Source: Actinospica sp035493475
Lineage (GTDB): Bacteria; Actinomycetota; Actinomycetes; Streptomycetales; Catenulisporaceae
DNA length: 64,000 bases
NCBI GenBank assembly: GCA_035493475.1
Contig: DATJIF010000174.1
Location: 42,191-106,190 of the forward strand
Direction: 5' to 3'
The position numbers were made by a program, and so were the translations under genes. This document shows, piece after piece, positions 1 to 8,592 of the stretch (positions are counted from its first letter, which is position 1; every line of letters starts with the position of its first letter). The notes under the pieces were generated by a model, which was given only the letters and a program-made list of their open reading frames with translations, was not told where the DNA came from and searched no databases.

Positions 1-105
1 CCGGTCGCCGAGACCGGCCTTCGCGGTCAGTGCCGAACGCGGAGCGGAGGACTTGGGAGCCTCGTCCTGCGCCTCGGCCACCGCCGGCGGGGTGTCGCTG
101 CTCAT
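1..105 (-). CDS. pstC: PstC phosphate ABC transporter permease, N-terminal fragment
   Basis: The first 35 codons of a gene leave the window at its left edge. It starts at an ATG preceded by a GGTGAGGA Shine-Dalgarno sequence, 37 bp after the pstS stop, on the same strand. The visible residues form a polar, Ala/Pro-rich cytoplasmic tail, as often precedes the first membrane helix of actinobacterial PstC. The position directly downstream of pstS gives the identity; the visible residues alone would not. PstC is one of the two membrane subunits of the high-affinity phosphate transporter. Confidence 0.7.
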   Translation of the reverse strand, partial: MSSDTPPAVAEAQDEAPKSSAPRSALTAKAGLGDR

Positions 106-142
106 GGGAACTTCCTCACCTCCTATCGGAGACTAGGGGCGA

Positions 143-1258
143 CTAGGACAGGGAGTTGACGACGGCGGCGTCGGCGGTCTGCACCGCGGAGGGCAGCGGG
201 ACGTAGCCGAGGCCGGTCAGCTCGCTCTGCGCGGTGCTCGACACGACGTAGTTCAGGAAGCCCTTGATCAGCGGCAGGGCGGTCGAGTCGTTGCCGGTGC
301 CACAGGCGATCTCGTAGGTCACCAGGGTGTTCGGGTACGCCGAGGCGTTCGAGTACTGGTAGTTGAACGCCAGCTTGGTGTCCTCGCCGGACTGCTCGAT
401 CTTGGCCTGCGCGATGAAGTTCGAGGCGTTGTCCTGCGTCAGCTTGATGAAGGCGCCGGCCGCGTTCGAGACGTTCGCGTAGGTCAGGCTGTTCTGCGTG
501 GCGTAGGAGTACTCGGCGTAGCCGATGCCGCCGGAGGTCGACTTGACCTTGGCCGCCACCGCGGAGGAGCCCTTGGCGCCCTGGCCCGCCTTGCCCGGCC
601 ACTGCTTGTTGGCCGCCGCGAAGCCGCCCAGCGCGTTCAGGTAGTTCGAGAAGTTGTACGAGGTGCCGGACGTGTCCGAGCGGTAGAACGGCTGGATCTT
701 CGTGCTCGGCAGGGTGACGCCGGGGTTGTCCTTGACGATCGCCGCGTCGTTCCACGTGGTGATGGTGCCGTCGAAGATCGCGGCCAGGTTCTTCGCCGAG
801 AGGTTCAGCGAGGTGGTGACGCCCGGGACGTTGTAGATGACGGCGATCGCGCCGGCCACGGCCGGGATGTCGACGGCCTTGCCCGAGCCGCAGCGGCCGG
901 CGGTGGTGACCTGGCCGGCCTGCGTGGTGCTCAGGGAGTAGTCGGAGCCGGCGAAGTCGGCCTGCTTCTGGATGAACGCGGTGACGCCGGCGCCGGAGCC
1001 GTTGGCGTTGTAGTTCACCGTGACGCCGGTGCACTTGGTCTGGTAGTCCTTGGTGAACTGCGAGATCGCGTTCGCCTGGGCCGTCGATCCGGCCGCGTTC
1101 AGCGTGCCCGAGGGGCAGGCGGACGCCGAGGAGCCGGAGGAGCTACCCGAGCTGGCCGTCGAGGACGACGAGCTGTTGTTGTCCGAACCACACGCGCTGA
1201 GCGCAAGAGCCGCGGCCACAGCCACGCCGGCCACAGCGCCGTATCGCTGAAACTTCAC
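143..1258 (-). CDS. pstS: PstS phosphate-binding lipoprotein
   Basis: Extracellular phosphate receptor of the PstSCAB importer. The 371-aa product starts at GTG 1258 with an AAGGGA ribosome site just upstream; a longer upstream reading would push the signal peptide inward. It has a classical lipoprotein signal with lipobox LSAC (lipidated Cys23), then a Ser-rich linker and a PBPb/PstS fold. Typical phosphate-binding signatures include the GSGAG-like loop and SDTSGT. Length and C-terminus look complete. It is followed by pstC on the same strand, and a PHO-box-like array lies upstream at 1344-1387, implying induction by phosphate starvation through PhoP. Confidence 0.95.
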   Translation of the reverse strand: MKFQRYGAVAGVAVAAALALSACGSDNNSSSSSTASSGSSSGSSASACPSGTLNAAGSTAQANAISQFTKDYQTKCTGVTVNYNANGSGAGVTAFIQKQADFAGSDYSLSTTQAGQVTTAGRCGSGKAVDIPAVAGAIAVIYNVPGVTTSLNLSAKNLAAIFDGTITTWNDAAIVKDNPGVTLPSTKIQPFYRSDTSGTSYNFSNYLNALGGFAAANKQWPGKAGQGAKGSSAVAAKVKSTSGGIGYAEYSYATQNSLTYANVSNAAGAFIKLTQDNASNFIAQAKIEQSGEDTKLAFNYQYSNASAYPNTLVTYEIACGTGNDSTALPLIKGFLNYVVSSTAQSELTGLGYVPLPSAVQTADAAVVNSLS

Positions 1259-1343
1259 GGGGAAGTCCCTTTCGTCCTGGGACCGGCGGGGCACCGCCGG
1301 AGGTCAATGCTGGAAAAATCGCTGACCACCCGAACGTAGGCAG

Positions 1344-1387
1344 ACGTGGTGAATGAGTGGACCTCAGCAGGTGAACTGCGGGTTAAC
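1344..1387 (-). promoter_or_regulatory. PHO-box-like direct repeats upstream of pstS
   Basis: Read on the minus strand, four consecutive 11-bp units occur at 1377-1387, 1366-1376, 1355-1365 and 1344-1354. Three start with GTTAACC, GTTCACC and ATTCACC; the third in order is degenerate. This 11-bp periodic GTTCACC pattern is the known Streptomyces PhoP-binding architecture. The array lies about 85 bp upstream of the pstS GTG. Confidence 0.7.
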
Positions 1388-1530
1388 GGCCCCGGGACAT
1401 TGCTCTAGAGAAGATAAAGAATCGGTCACGGATCCGCTGGCCAGGGGCTTGTCACGAGCTCGCGGGGCAGTTCGGACCGGCTTTGGAAGGTGAACAAACG
1501 GCTTGGGCCGTTCAGGGCGCCTTCGGGAGG

Positions 1531-3378
1531 TCAGCCGAGGCCGATCTCGCACCACACCGACTTGCCCTCGGCCAGCTGGCGGCTGCCCCAGGACGCGGCG
1601 AGGGACGCCACGATACCGATGCCGCGGCCGTCCTCGTCGGTCTCCTCGGCCAGGCGGCGGCGCGGCAGGTGGTCGTCGCCGTCGGACACGTCGACGATCA
1701 GCCGCCGGTCGGTGCGCCGCAGCCGCAGCCGCACCGGGGGACGGCCGTGGATCGCGGCGTTGGCCACGAGTTCGCTCACGGCCAGCACGCCCATGTCGCA
1801 CAGGTCCTCGCCGAGGTGCCAGCTGCGCAGCACGCCGGACGCGAAGGCCCGCGCGTGCGCCGCGATCTCGGTGCCGCCGACCAGGTCCACCGCCGCCGAG
1901 CGGAACAGCTGCGCGCGCTCGCCCTGCCACTGCGGGACGTGCACGACGAGCAGCGCCACGTCGTCGTCGTGGTCGAGCGGCAGCTGCATCCCGGCCAGCA
2001 GCTCGTCGCGCACCTGGTCCACCGGACCGCCGCGGCGCCCGGAGACGCCGCCGATCGTGGCGCCGAGGGTGATCCCGTTGGAGCTCATCTCCAGCGCCGC
2101 CTCGTCGGCCGGATCCAGCAGCGGCGCGCGGCTGAACACCTCGCGCAGCCGGGCCAGCTGGCTGTCGAGGTCGAAGCCGCGCCGCTCGATCAGGCCGTCG
2201 GTGTAGAACGCCAGGTACGCGGCGGCCGGGACCGGGACCACGGCCTCCTGCCAGGTCCACTCGCCGGTGCCGAGCGGCGGCCCGACCGCGTCGTCGAGCT
2301 CGACGACGGTGCCGTCCGGATTGCGCAGCAGCGGGGCCGGGTGCCCGGCCGCGGCGTACGTCAGGGTCTTGTCGTCCGGGTCGTAGACCGCGTACACGCA
2401 GGAGGCCAGTGCGCCGAGGTCGCAGAGCCCGGCCCGGGCCGAACCCGCGGTGTAAGCGACCCCCTCGAGCTCCGCCGCGTGCCGGTCGAGGTGCAGGATC
2501 AGCTCGCCGGGCGGCAGGTTCGCCGCAGCGTACGCGCGCACGGCGGCCCGCAGCTGCCCCATGATCGCGGCCGCGTGCACCCCGCGCCCCATCACGTCGC
2601 CCATCACGAACGCGGTGCGTCCGGCGCCGAGCGGGATCACGTCGTACCAGTCGCCGCCGACCTGGAACTCGTTGGCGGCCGGGCGCTTCGCCGCCGAGAA
2701 CGCGTCCGGGCCGCCGGGCCGCAGCGTCTCGCCGAGCTGGTCCGGCTCCCCGGCGGCGGGCAGGTAGCAGCCCGCGATGCGCAGCTCGTCCGGCTGGGTC
2801 AGCCGCTGCGGCAGCAGGGCGCGCTGCAGGGCGACGGCCGCGTTGCGCTGCCGCCGTTCCGCGCGCTGCAGCCGCCGGGTCTCCGCGGCCTGGTCCGTCG
2901 TGTCGATCAGGTGCAGCAGCACGCCCTCGATCGGCTCGTTCTCCGCGACCCGCACCGGCGAGCAGGTGACCCGCAGCACCGCCGGGCGGCCGGACGGGCC
3001 GTACTCCGGCACCCGCACCTCGGGCGCGGTGAAGACGGTGCCGCTGGCGTGCACCAGGGCGAGCGCGTCCAGCAGGCCGAGCCGGGCCAGCACCGGAACC
3101 GCCTCGGCGAGCGGCACGCCGGTCAGTCCGCGTCCGTGGCCGCGCGGGTGGGCGAGGCCGAAACCGCTGCGGAAGGCCGGGTTCGCGTAGTCGAGCACGT
3201 AGTCGCCGCCCTCGACCACCGCGACCGCGCCCGGGGCCGCGTCGAACACGGCGTGCAGCGCGGCCGAGGCGCCGAGCGGGGCCGAGTCCGGCTGCGGCCC
3301 GCGCGGGCCCGGCAGCCGCCAGTCGTGGTCGGCCGGGTTCTCCAGGGCGGGGGCGGACGTGTCGGACTTCCAAGACAC
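1531..3378 (-). CDS. PAS-SpoIIE phosphatase-HATPase signalling protein
   Basis: A 615-aa cytoplasmic regulator. Residues about 40-165 form a PAS-like sensor, 165-190 a helical linker, and 230-480 a PP2C/SpoIIE phosphatase with metal-binding motifs GGDWYD (241-246), GDVMGRG (260-266), TDGLIE (393-398) and DDDVALL (471-477). Residues 495-615 form a GHKL ATP-binding domain with SELVANA (535-541) and GRGIGIV (584-590), resembling anti-sigma-factor kinases. Such fusions act in partner-switching control of sigma factors by phosphorylating and dephosphorylating an anti-anti-sigma protein; the partner is not visible here. GTG 3378 was chosen because the residues upstream of it are low complexity and Arg-rich; the ribosome site is weak. 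Confidence 0.85.
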   Translation of the reverse strand: MSWKSDTSAPALENPADHDWRLPGPRGPQPDSAPLGASAALHAVFDAAPGAVAVVEGGDYVLDYANPAFRSGFGLAHPRGHGRGLTGVPLAEAVPVLARLGLLDALALVHASGTVFTAPEVRVPEYGPSGRPAVLRVTCSPVRVAENEPIEGVLLHLIDTTDQAAETRRLQRAERRQRNAAVALQRALLPQRLTQPDELRIAGCYLPAAGEPDQLGETLRPGGPDAFSAAKRPAANEFQVGGDWYDVIPLGAGRTAFVMGDVMGRGVHAAAIMGQLRAAVRAYAAANLPPGELILHLDRHAAELEGVAYTAGSARAGLCDLGALASCVYAVYDPDDKTLTYAAAGHPAPLLRNPDGTVVELDDAVGPPLGTGEWTWQEAVVPVPAAAYLAFYTDGLIERRGFDLDSQLARLREVFSRAPLLDPADEAALEMSSNGITLGATIGGVSGRRGGPVDQVRDELLAGMQLPLDHDDDVALLVVHVPQWQGERAQLFRSAAVDLVGGTEIAAHARAFASGVLRSWHLGEDLCDMGVLAVSELVANAAIHGRPPVRLRLRRTDRRLIVDVSDGDDHLPRRRLAEETDEDGRGIGIVASLAASWGSRQLAEGKSVWCEIGLG

Positions 3379-3657
3379 GGGTGATGGCGTCCTTCCAGAC
3401 GGCTGCGCTGCGGGCGCTCGAAACCGCCGCGCACCAAGGGAGAACGCCGCGAATTTTCGGAGTGTCCAGTGTGCCGGACGCGCCGGGAACGCACGGCTGG
3501 GCGAACCGCGCACGCATTCGACCGGGCCGCCGCGCGCCCGCGCCGTACCCCGGCTGAACTGGCCCGATGCGGGAACGGCGGAGAGCGCGCGGTGACCTGA
3601 ACGGATGACGCGCCGCGTACTCGCCCGACGACGCTCCGCTACCGGACCGGTCGCCGG

Positions 3658-4194
3658 TCAGCCGCAGCCCGGGATCGGCGTCGCGCTGCCGCCGACCTGG
3701 GTCTCCGCGAGTTGCAGCAGGCCGCACAGCGTGGTGTCCGCGACCAGCCACTTGCCGCCTTCGTAGACCGCCTGGCCCTGCATCGCGTTCTCCACGACCT
3801 GGCCGTTGAGCGAGATCGAGTAGGTGACATCGGCCTTGGTCGAGGAGGGGAACGTGACGCCGGTGACGTTCGCGGTGACCTCGCTGACCATCGCGTTCGT
3901 ACCGAAGGCCTCCATCGCGCTGGACATGGCCTGGCCGTTCTGCAGCAGCGCCGCCTTCTGCGCGATCGGCGTCGTCTTCGAGAAGAACGTGGTCCACGTC
4001 TGCTTCACCAGGCTCGCCGCACTAGCCGAGTTGAAGCCGCCGCCACCGCCGGTGGTCGGGCTCGGCGTGGTCGTGCCCGGGCTGGTGCTGCTGCTGCACG
4101 CCGCGAGCAGGGCCGCGGCGAGCAGGGCGACGGCGGCCGAGGCGACGCGGCCGGGGCGGGTGGAACGCGTTGCGCTGGGGACTGTCCCGTTCAT
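3658..4194 (-). CDS. Small secreted lipoprotein of unknown function
   Basis: 178-aa protein starting at an ATG preceded by GGGAGAG. It has an Arg-containing n-region, an Ala/Leu-rich helix and lipobox LLAAC (Cys33), so it is predicted to be lipid-anchored outside the membrane. A Ser/Thr/Gly linker is followed by a domain of about 120 residues with alternating hydrophobic strands (TYSISLNGQVV, YEGGKWLVAD) like small NTF2-like or lumazine-binding-like lipoproteins of actinobacteria. The ending GGKWLVADTTLCGLL fits that fold, but no catalytic residues are visible. It is divergently arranged with the gene at 4270. Confidence 0.7.
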   Translation of the reverse strand: MNGTVPSATRSTRPGRVASAAVALLAAALLAACSSSTSPGTTTPSPTTGGGGGFNSASAASLVKQTWTTFFSKTTPIAQKAALLQNGQAMSSAMEAFGTNAMVSEVTANVTGVTFPSSTKADVTYSISLNGQVVENAMQGQAVYEGGKWLVADTTLCGLLQLAETQVGGSATPIPGCG

Positions 4195-4269
4195 GAGGTG
4201 TCTCTCCCGCGTGAGACGAATCTGAAATACCATTTTCTCGCTGCTTGGAACGATTGGGGAGAGTTGCGC

Positions 4270-4668
4270 ATGGTTGATCCGCCGAGACGCCTCGCCGCCG
4301 CGCTGGCCGGTGTCGGAGCGGTGTTGTGCGTGCTCGGCTGGTACCAGATCTCCGGGCAGCCGACGGTGGCGCAGCAGCTGCCGTACCTGGCCTCGGCCAC
4401 GATCCCGGGCGCCGCACTGCTGGCCGTGGGCCTCGGACTCGCACTGCGCACGCCCTGGCCGCGCCGTGGCCGGGAGCGGGCCGATGTTGCTCCGTCCGGT
4501 GGTGTCCCGGCCGCCGGCTCCGGCCTGCGCCGCGTCCCCGACGGCCGCTACCTGCACACCCCCGACTGCCCGCTGCTCGACGGCCGCGACGACGTGCTTG
4601 AAGCCGAGTCGGGCTTGGAGTCTGAACTGCGCGCCTGCCCGCTCTGCCACGCCGGCGCGGAGGACTGA
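4270..4668 (+). CDS. Two-helix membrane protein with Cys-rich C-terminal motif
   Basis: 132-aa protein from an ATG with GGGGAGAG upstream. Two hydrophobic segments (about 8-28 and 38-58) precede a cytoplasmic-looking tail. The tail carries an H-x-x-D-C-P-L-L motif and a terminal A-C-P-L-C-H motif, a pattern that could bind a metal. Its stop overlaps the start of the permease gene (ATGA), so the two are translationally coupled and this protein is likely an accessory of the ABC transporter. No family name recognised. Confidence 0.6.
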   Translation: MVDPPRRLAAALAGVGAVLCVLGWYQISGQPTVAQQLPYLASATIPGAALLAVGLGLALRTPWPRRGRERADVAPSGGVPAAGSGLRRVPDGRYLHTPDCPLLDGRDDVLEAESGLESELRACPLCHAGAED

Positions 4669-6440
4669 TGAGCGGCGCCGCCGACCTGGCCGTGGCCGGG
4701 CTCGGCACGGGCGCCGTCGCAGCGCTGTCCGGTCTCGGCGTGCTGGCCACGTACCGGGTGACCGGCGTACTGAACGTGGCCTTCGGCGCCATCGGCATGT
4801 TCGGCGCGTACCTCGTGCGCGCGCTCGTCCGGGACGCCCACCTGCCCGCGTATGCAGCGGGGATCATCGTCGTGTGCTGCTTCGCCCCCGTGCTCGGGCT
4901 GTGTCTCGAGGCGCTCGTCTTCGGCCCCTTACAGGCACGTGCCGCGGACGCCGGACGACTGCTCACCGCGGGATTCGGCGTCACCGTACTGCTCGTCGGC
5001 ATCGCGACGGCCGTGTGGGGCCAGGCGGCGAAGACGGACGCGCCCGCGCTGCTCCCCGGCGGCACGATGCGGATCTGCGGCATCGACGTCCCCGCGGCCG
5101 TGCCGATCGAACTCGCGCTCGTCCTCGTCGTGGCCCTCGGACTGGCCTGGTTCTCGCGCAGCGGCCCCGCGATCCGCGCCGTCATCGACGACCGTCGCCT
5201 GGCCGAACTCGCCGGACTGCCCGCGCGGCGCCTGGCCCGCATCGGCTGGGTCGCCGGAACGATGCTCGCCACGCTCACCGGCGTGCTGCTGGCCCCGCAA
5301 CTCCGCTTCGACCCGCCGACCCTCACGCTCGTCATCTTCGAAACCCTGGGCGTCGCCATCGCGGCCCGCCTGCGCAGCGCGTCGCTCGCGATCGTCTTCG
5401 CCCTCGGCACCGCGATCGCCCAAGCCGAACTGACGGGCGTTCACCTCATCGGCGCGGCCGGATCGGTCCTGGACGCCGTCCGCTCGAACCTCTTCGTCGT
5501 CCTGCTGCTCCTCGCGACCTGGCTCACCCCCGCGTTCACCGCCCCGGTCACTGCCGCCACCGCACGACCCCACCCTTCCGCTCGCCGCGCCATCCCCGCC
5601 GCACCGCTGCTGCTCCTCCTCACCTTCAGCGTCTTCTGCTGGAACCTCCGCGCCGTCGACCTGCGCACCGCACTCACCATCCCCGCGCTCGCCCTCGTAC
5701 TGCTGTCCTTCCGCGTGCTGCACAGCGCCGGACTGCTCTCACTCGGGCAGGCAGGCTTGGCGGGGATCGGCGCACTCACAGCCGGATGGGCGTCCGGCTG
5801 GGGCATCCTCGGCGCCCCGGCCACCGGAGCCGCCGTCGCCGCAGTCCTCGCGCTACCGGTCCTGCGCCAAGCCGGACTACACCTCGCCGTGGCCACGCTC
5901 GCCGCCGCCACCGCGCTCAGCAGCTTCCTGTTCAACCAGCCCCTGTTCACGCCCGCGTCCGTAGCCCGCCCCGCCTTCGCCCAAGCCGACCGCCCCTACC
6001 TCTACTTCGAACTCTGCCTCGTGGCCGTCGTCCTGATCGCCCTGGTCACGCTCGTCCGCGGCCGCATCGCCCTACGCCTGTCAGCCCTCCGCGACAGCGA
6101 AACCGCCGCCCGCACGGCCGGAATCGCCGTCGACCTCGAGCGCCTGGCCGTGTTCGCCGCAGCCGGAGCCCTCGCCGCACTCGGCGGTGCGCTGTGGGCG
6201 GCGGGCGACCAGGTCTTCGACGCCACCGCCTTCGAGCCCGCGCAAGGCCTGATCTGGTTCGCAGCCGCCGCGGCAGTCGGATTCGCCGACTCGACGGCTC
6301 TCGTCGCGGCAGCCATCGTCATCGTCGTAGCCGACACCTACGTCGCCGGAGCCTCCGCGATCCTGGTCGGGCTCGCGACGTTGGTCCTCCCTGCCATGGG
6401 GGTGATGCACGGTGCCTCCCGCTCCCGCTCTCTCCTGTGA
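4668..6440 (+). CDS. Fused LivH-LivM type ABC permease
   Basis: 590-aa polytopic membrane protein. The first half (about 1-290) has the LivH-like start (GVLATYRVTGVLNVAFGAIG) found in branched-chain amino acid permeases; the second half (about 300-590) resembles LivM, including a LSLGQAGLAGIGA motif. The two subunits are normally separate genes, so this is a natural fusion. It is coupled to the gene at 4270 by a 1-bp overlap and overlaps the ATPase gene by 29 bp. It is predicted to form the whole membrane channel of a branched-chain amino acid, amide or urea type importer; the substrate cannot be told from sequence. Confidence 0.85.
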   Translation: MSGAADLAVAGLGTGAVAALSGLGVLATYRVTGVLNVAFGAIGMFGAYLVRALVRDAHLPAYAAGIIVVCCFAPVLGLCLEALVFGPLQARAADAGRLLTAGFGVTVLLVGIATAVWGQAAKTDAPALLPGGTMRICGIDVPAAVPIELALVLVVALGLAWFSRSGPAIRAVIDDRRLAELAGLPARRLARIGWVAGTMLATLTGVLLAPQLRFDPPTLTLVIFETLGVAIAARLRSASLAIVFALGTAIAQAELTGVHLIGAAGSVLDAVRSNLFVVLLLLATWLTPAFTAPVTAATARPHPSARRAIPAAPLLLLLTFSVFCWNLRAVDLRTALTIPALALVLLSFRVLHSAGLLSLGQAGLAGIGALTAGWASGWGILGAPATGAAVAAVLALPVLRQAGLHLAVATLAAATALSSFLFNQPLFTPASVARPAFAQADRPYLYFELCLVAVVLIALVTLVRGRIALRLSALRDSETAARTAGIAVDLERLAVFAAAGALAALGGALWAAGDQVFDATAFEPAQGLIWFAAAAAVGFADSTALVAAAIVIVVADTYVAGASAILVGLATLVLPAMGVMHGASRSRSLL

Positions 6441-7062
6441 CGACGTCCACGTCCGCTACGGCGGCATCGAAGTCCTGCACGGCGTCCGCCTCACCGCCGC
6501 GTATGGCACGTTCTCCGCGCTGGTCGGCCCCAACGGCGCCGGAAAGACCACGCTCCTCGACTGGTGCGCCGGCGCCGCGACTGCGTCCCACTCTTCGTCA
6601 TCGGGCCGCCTGAAGCTCGACGGCCGCGACGCCACCACCTGGCCGGTCGCCCGCCGCGCATCACTCGGCCTGCGCTACGTCCCCTTCGAACGCAACGTCT
6701 TCCCCGGCCTGTCCGTGCTCGACAACCTCCGCGCGTGCGACGCCACCACCGCGTTCGCCCGCTTCCCCGAACTCGAGCCGCTCGCGTCACGCTCGGCAGG
6801 CGTACTGTCCGGCGGCGAACGCCAGCTACTAGCCGTGGCCAGCGCGCTCTTCGGTCGCGGCAGGATCCTGCTCCTCGACGAGCCGACGCACGGCCTCGCA
6901 TCCCCTCTAGTCGACCGCGTGCTCACTGAACTGGCCCGCACCGCCCACGATGACGGCCGCGCGGTCCTCATCGCCGAACCCCAGCTCGACCGCGTAGCCC
7001 AGCACGCCGACTTCCTCTGGCCCCTGTCCCGCGGCGCCCGACTCCCAGCGGTGGGCGCCTAG
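6412..7062 (+). CDS. LivF-like ABC transporter ATPase
   Basis: 216-aa ATP-binding subunit starting at GTG inside the permease 3' end. Walker A GPNGAGKT is at 39-46, the signature LSGGERQ at 132-138 and Walker B LLLDEP at 153-158. The start region, which has the aromatic A-loop pattern VRYGGIEVLHGV, is typical of LivF/UrtE-type ATPases. It is shorter than usual, at about 216 rather than 230-240 aa, and no second LivG-type ATPase lies nearby, so either it works as a homodimer or a partner is encoded elsewhere. It powers the fused permease encoded upstream. Confidence 0.85.
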   Translation: MPPAPALSCDDVHVRYGGIEVLHGVRLTAAYGTFSALVGPNGAGKTTLLDWCAGAATASHSSSSGRLKLDGRDATTWPVARRASLGLRYVPFERNVFPGLSVLDNLRACDATTAFARFPELEPLASRSAGVLSGGERQLLAVASALFGRGRILLLDEPTHGLASPLVDRVLTELARTAHDDGRAVLIAEPQLDRVAQHADFLWPLSRGARLPAVGA

Positions 7063-7076
7063 CTCTGGCTCCCGCC

Positions 7077-8498
7077 CTAGCCCTTCGTGGCGAGAACGGG
7101 CACGGTGAAACAGTTGGCGTACATATCCGGAGTCTGCGTCACCCAGCCCCCGTGACCGCCGTTCGCCGAGTCCTGCCAGCGCGCGACGTTCAGGCAGGCA
7201 CGCGTCGTGGCCCCGGGACGTGAGACGACGAACGAGGTCGGGATCAGCAGCCCGTGGCCGTCGTACGACTGCGACCGGTTCATGTAGCGCTCCACGCAGC
7301 CGCGCGTGACGTCGTCCCCGCACGACCGGATCGCGTCCGTCAGCCACTGCGCCGACGCCCAACCGTCGAGCTCCCACATCGACAGATTCCCCGCGCGCGA
7401 CGGGAAGTACTTCGCCATCGCGGACCGGAAGGCGGCGACCGGCGCGTACTGCGTGTCCTCGTAATTGCGCTCAGATGACGTCGCGTACAGCACGTTCCGG
7501 CACCGAGGCGCGTTCGCGTACGTGCTCAGGACGGTCTGATCCCAACTCTGCGGCGTGGTGACCTTCGCGATCAGGTTCACGCCCGCCTGATCGAGCGCCG
7601 TGCACAACGCCCCGTTCCCCGTCGTATCGATCGCGTCGAACACGATCTGCACCCCGTGCGCCTTCATGTCGGCGGCCGCGGCGGCATAGTTCGGCAGCGC
7701 GAAGTCGAGTTGCTCCGTCACGACCGAATACCCCTCGGCACGCAGCCCCGCGACCTGCATCTGCCCGTACCGGATCGAGTCAGGCTGATTGAACTCGACC
7801 ACCGCAGCGACGTGCGCCCCCAACTTCTCCTTGAAGTAGGCATAGATCTCGGTCGAGGAGTACAGCGTCCCCCCGAACCCGACCGCAGTCCCGTCCCGCG
7901 GCTCGTCCGACCCGTACAGCGAATAAAGGTGCGGATACTGGTCATACGCCTGATCAATCGGCTCCCCGCCAATGTCCGGCACGTCCTTCGAGCTGACGTA
8001 CGCTGCCCCCGCGTAGTCGAAGATCGAATTCCCCGCGAACGCGAACACGCCATCGGTGTCGATCAGCTGATGCGCGCACTGAATGTTCCCGATCCCCGCC
8101 CCCGCGTCGTCACACTGATCCACCACAACCTTGCGCCCATCCACCCCACCTGCGGCATTCAGCGCATCAAAGTACGCCTGAGCCCCGTATCCGGGCCCCG
8201 AGAACGCATTGGCCCCCAACGGACTGCTGATCGAGTCGATCATCCCCACCTTGATCGGGGCCGTGCTGCCACCGCTGCTCGTATCCCCCCGCCCCGTGAA
8301 CGCACTAGCCGGCAGCCGAGTCCCACACCCCCCGACCCCCAGCCCCAGCCCCAGCCCCAGCGCAAGAACGAGGGTGAGGACGGGCAGCCCCACCCCCAAC
8401 ACACCCCGCCCCCACAATCGTCGTGACCGCCGCAATCGCTGCGCCCACCGCGGCCTCCCCAATCGCCACAACCGCCGCTGACCAGCCCAAACCCTCAC
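7077..8498 (-). CDS. Branched-chain amino acid-type ABC substrate-binding lipoprotein
   Basis: 473-aa periplasmic-binding-protein type 1 lipoprotein (Leu/Ile/Val-binding-like). It begins at GTG 8498 behind GGGGAAGGGG, and an Arg-rich n-region precedes a long Leu/Gly helix and lipobox VGGC (Cys58). The mature part starts with IKVGMIDSISSPLG and contains the GPGYGAQAYFDALNAAGGVDGRK segment characteristic of the family (only part quoted). It is convergent with the permease/ATPase genes, ending 15 bp from them, and is the expected receptor for that transporter. The hydrophobic core is encoded by a GGGCTG-type hexanucleotide tandem repeat. The start is uncertain; in-frame sequence extends further upstream. 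Confidence 0.8.
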   Translation of the reverse strand: MRVWAGQRRLWRLGRPRWAQRLRRSRRLWGRGVLGVGLPVLTLVLALGLGLGLGVGGCGTRLPASAFTGRGDTSSGGSTAPIKVGMIDSISSPLGANAFSGPGYGAQAYFDALNAAGGVDGRKVVVDQCDDAGAGIGNIQCAHQLIDTDGVFAFAGNSIFDYAGAAYVSSKDVPDIGGEPIDQAYDQYPHLYSLYGSDEPRDGTAVGFGGTLYSSTEIYAYFKEKLGAHVAAVVEFNQPDSIRYGQMQVAGLRAEGYSVVTEQLDFALPNYAAAAADMKAHGVQIVFDAIDTTGNGALCTALDQAGVNLIAKVTTPQSWDQTVLSTYANAPRCRNVLYATSSERNYEDTQYAPVAAFRSAMAKYFPSRAGNLSMWELDGWASAQWLTDAIRSCGDDVTRGCVERYMNRSQSYDGHGLLIPTSFVVSRPGATTRACLNVARWQDSANGGHGGWVTQTPDMYANCFTVPVLATKG

Positions 8499-8592
8499 CC
8501 CCCGCCCCTTCCCCGCCTCACCCCCGCTATCCCCGCCACCAGCACCCCGTCCGCCGAATGGCCGCCCCCACCCTCCCAACGGCCGCCGCCAC

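Noticed and set aside
1364..3997. Very long open frame antisense to the SpoIIE-type gene
   Set aside because: Its translation is Arg/Gly/Ala-rich with no domain, as expected of the complement of a high-GC gene; the overlapping frame has clear PP2C and GHKL motifs.
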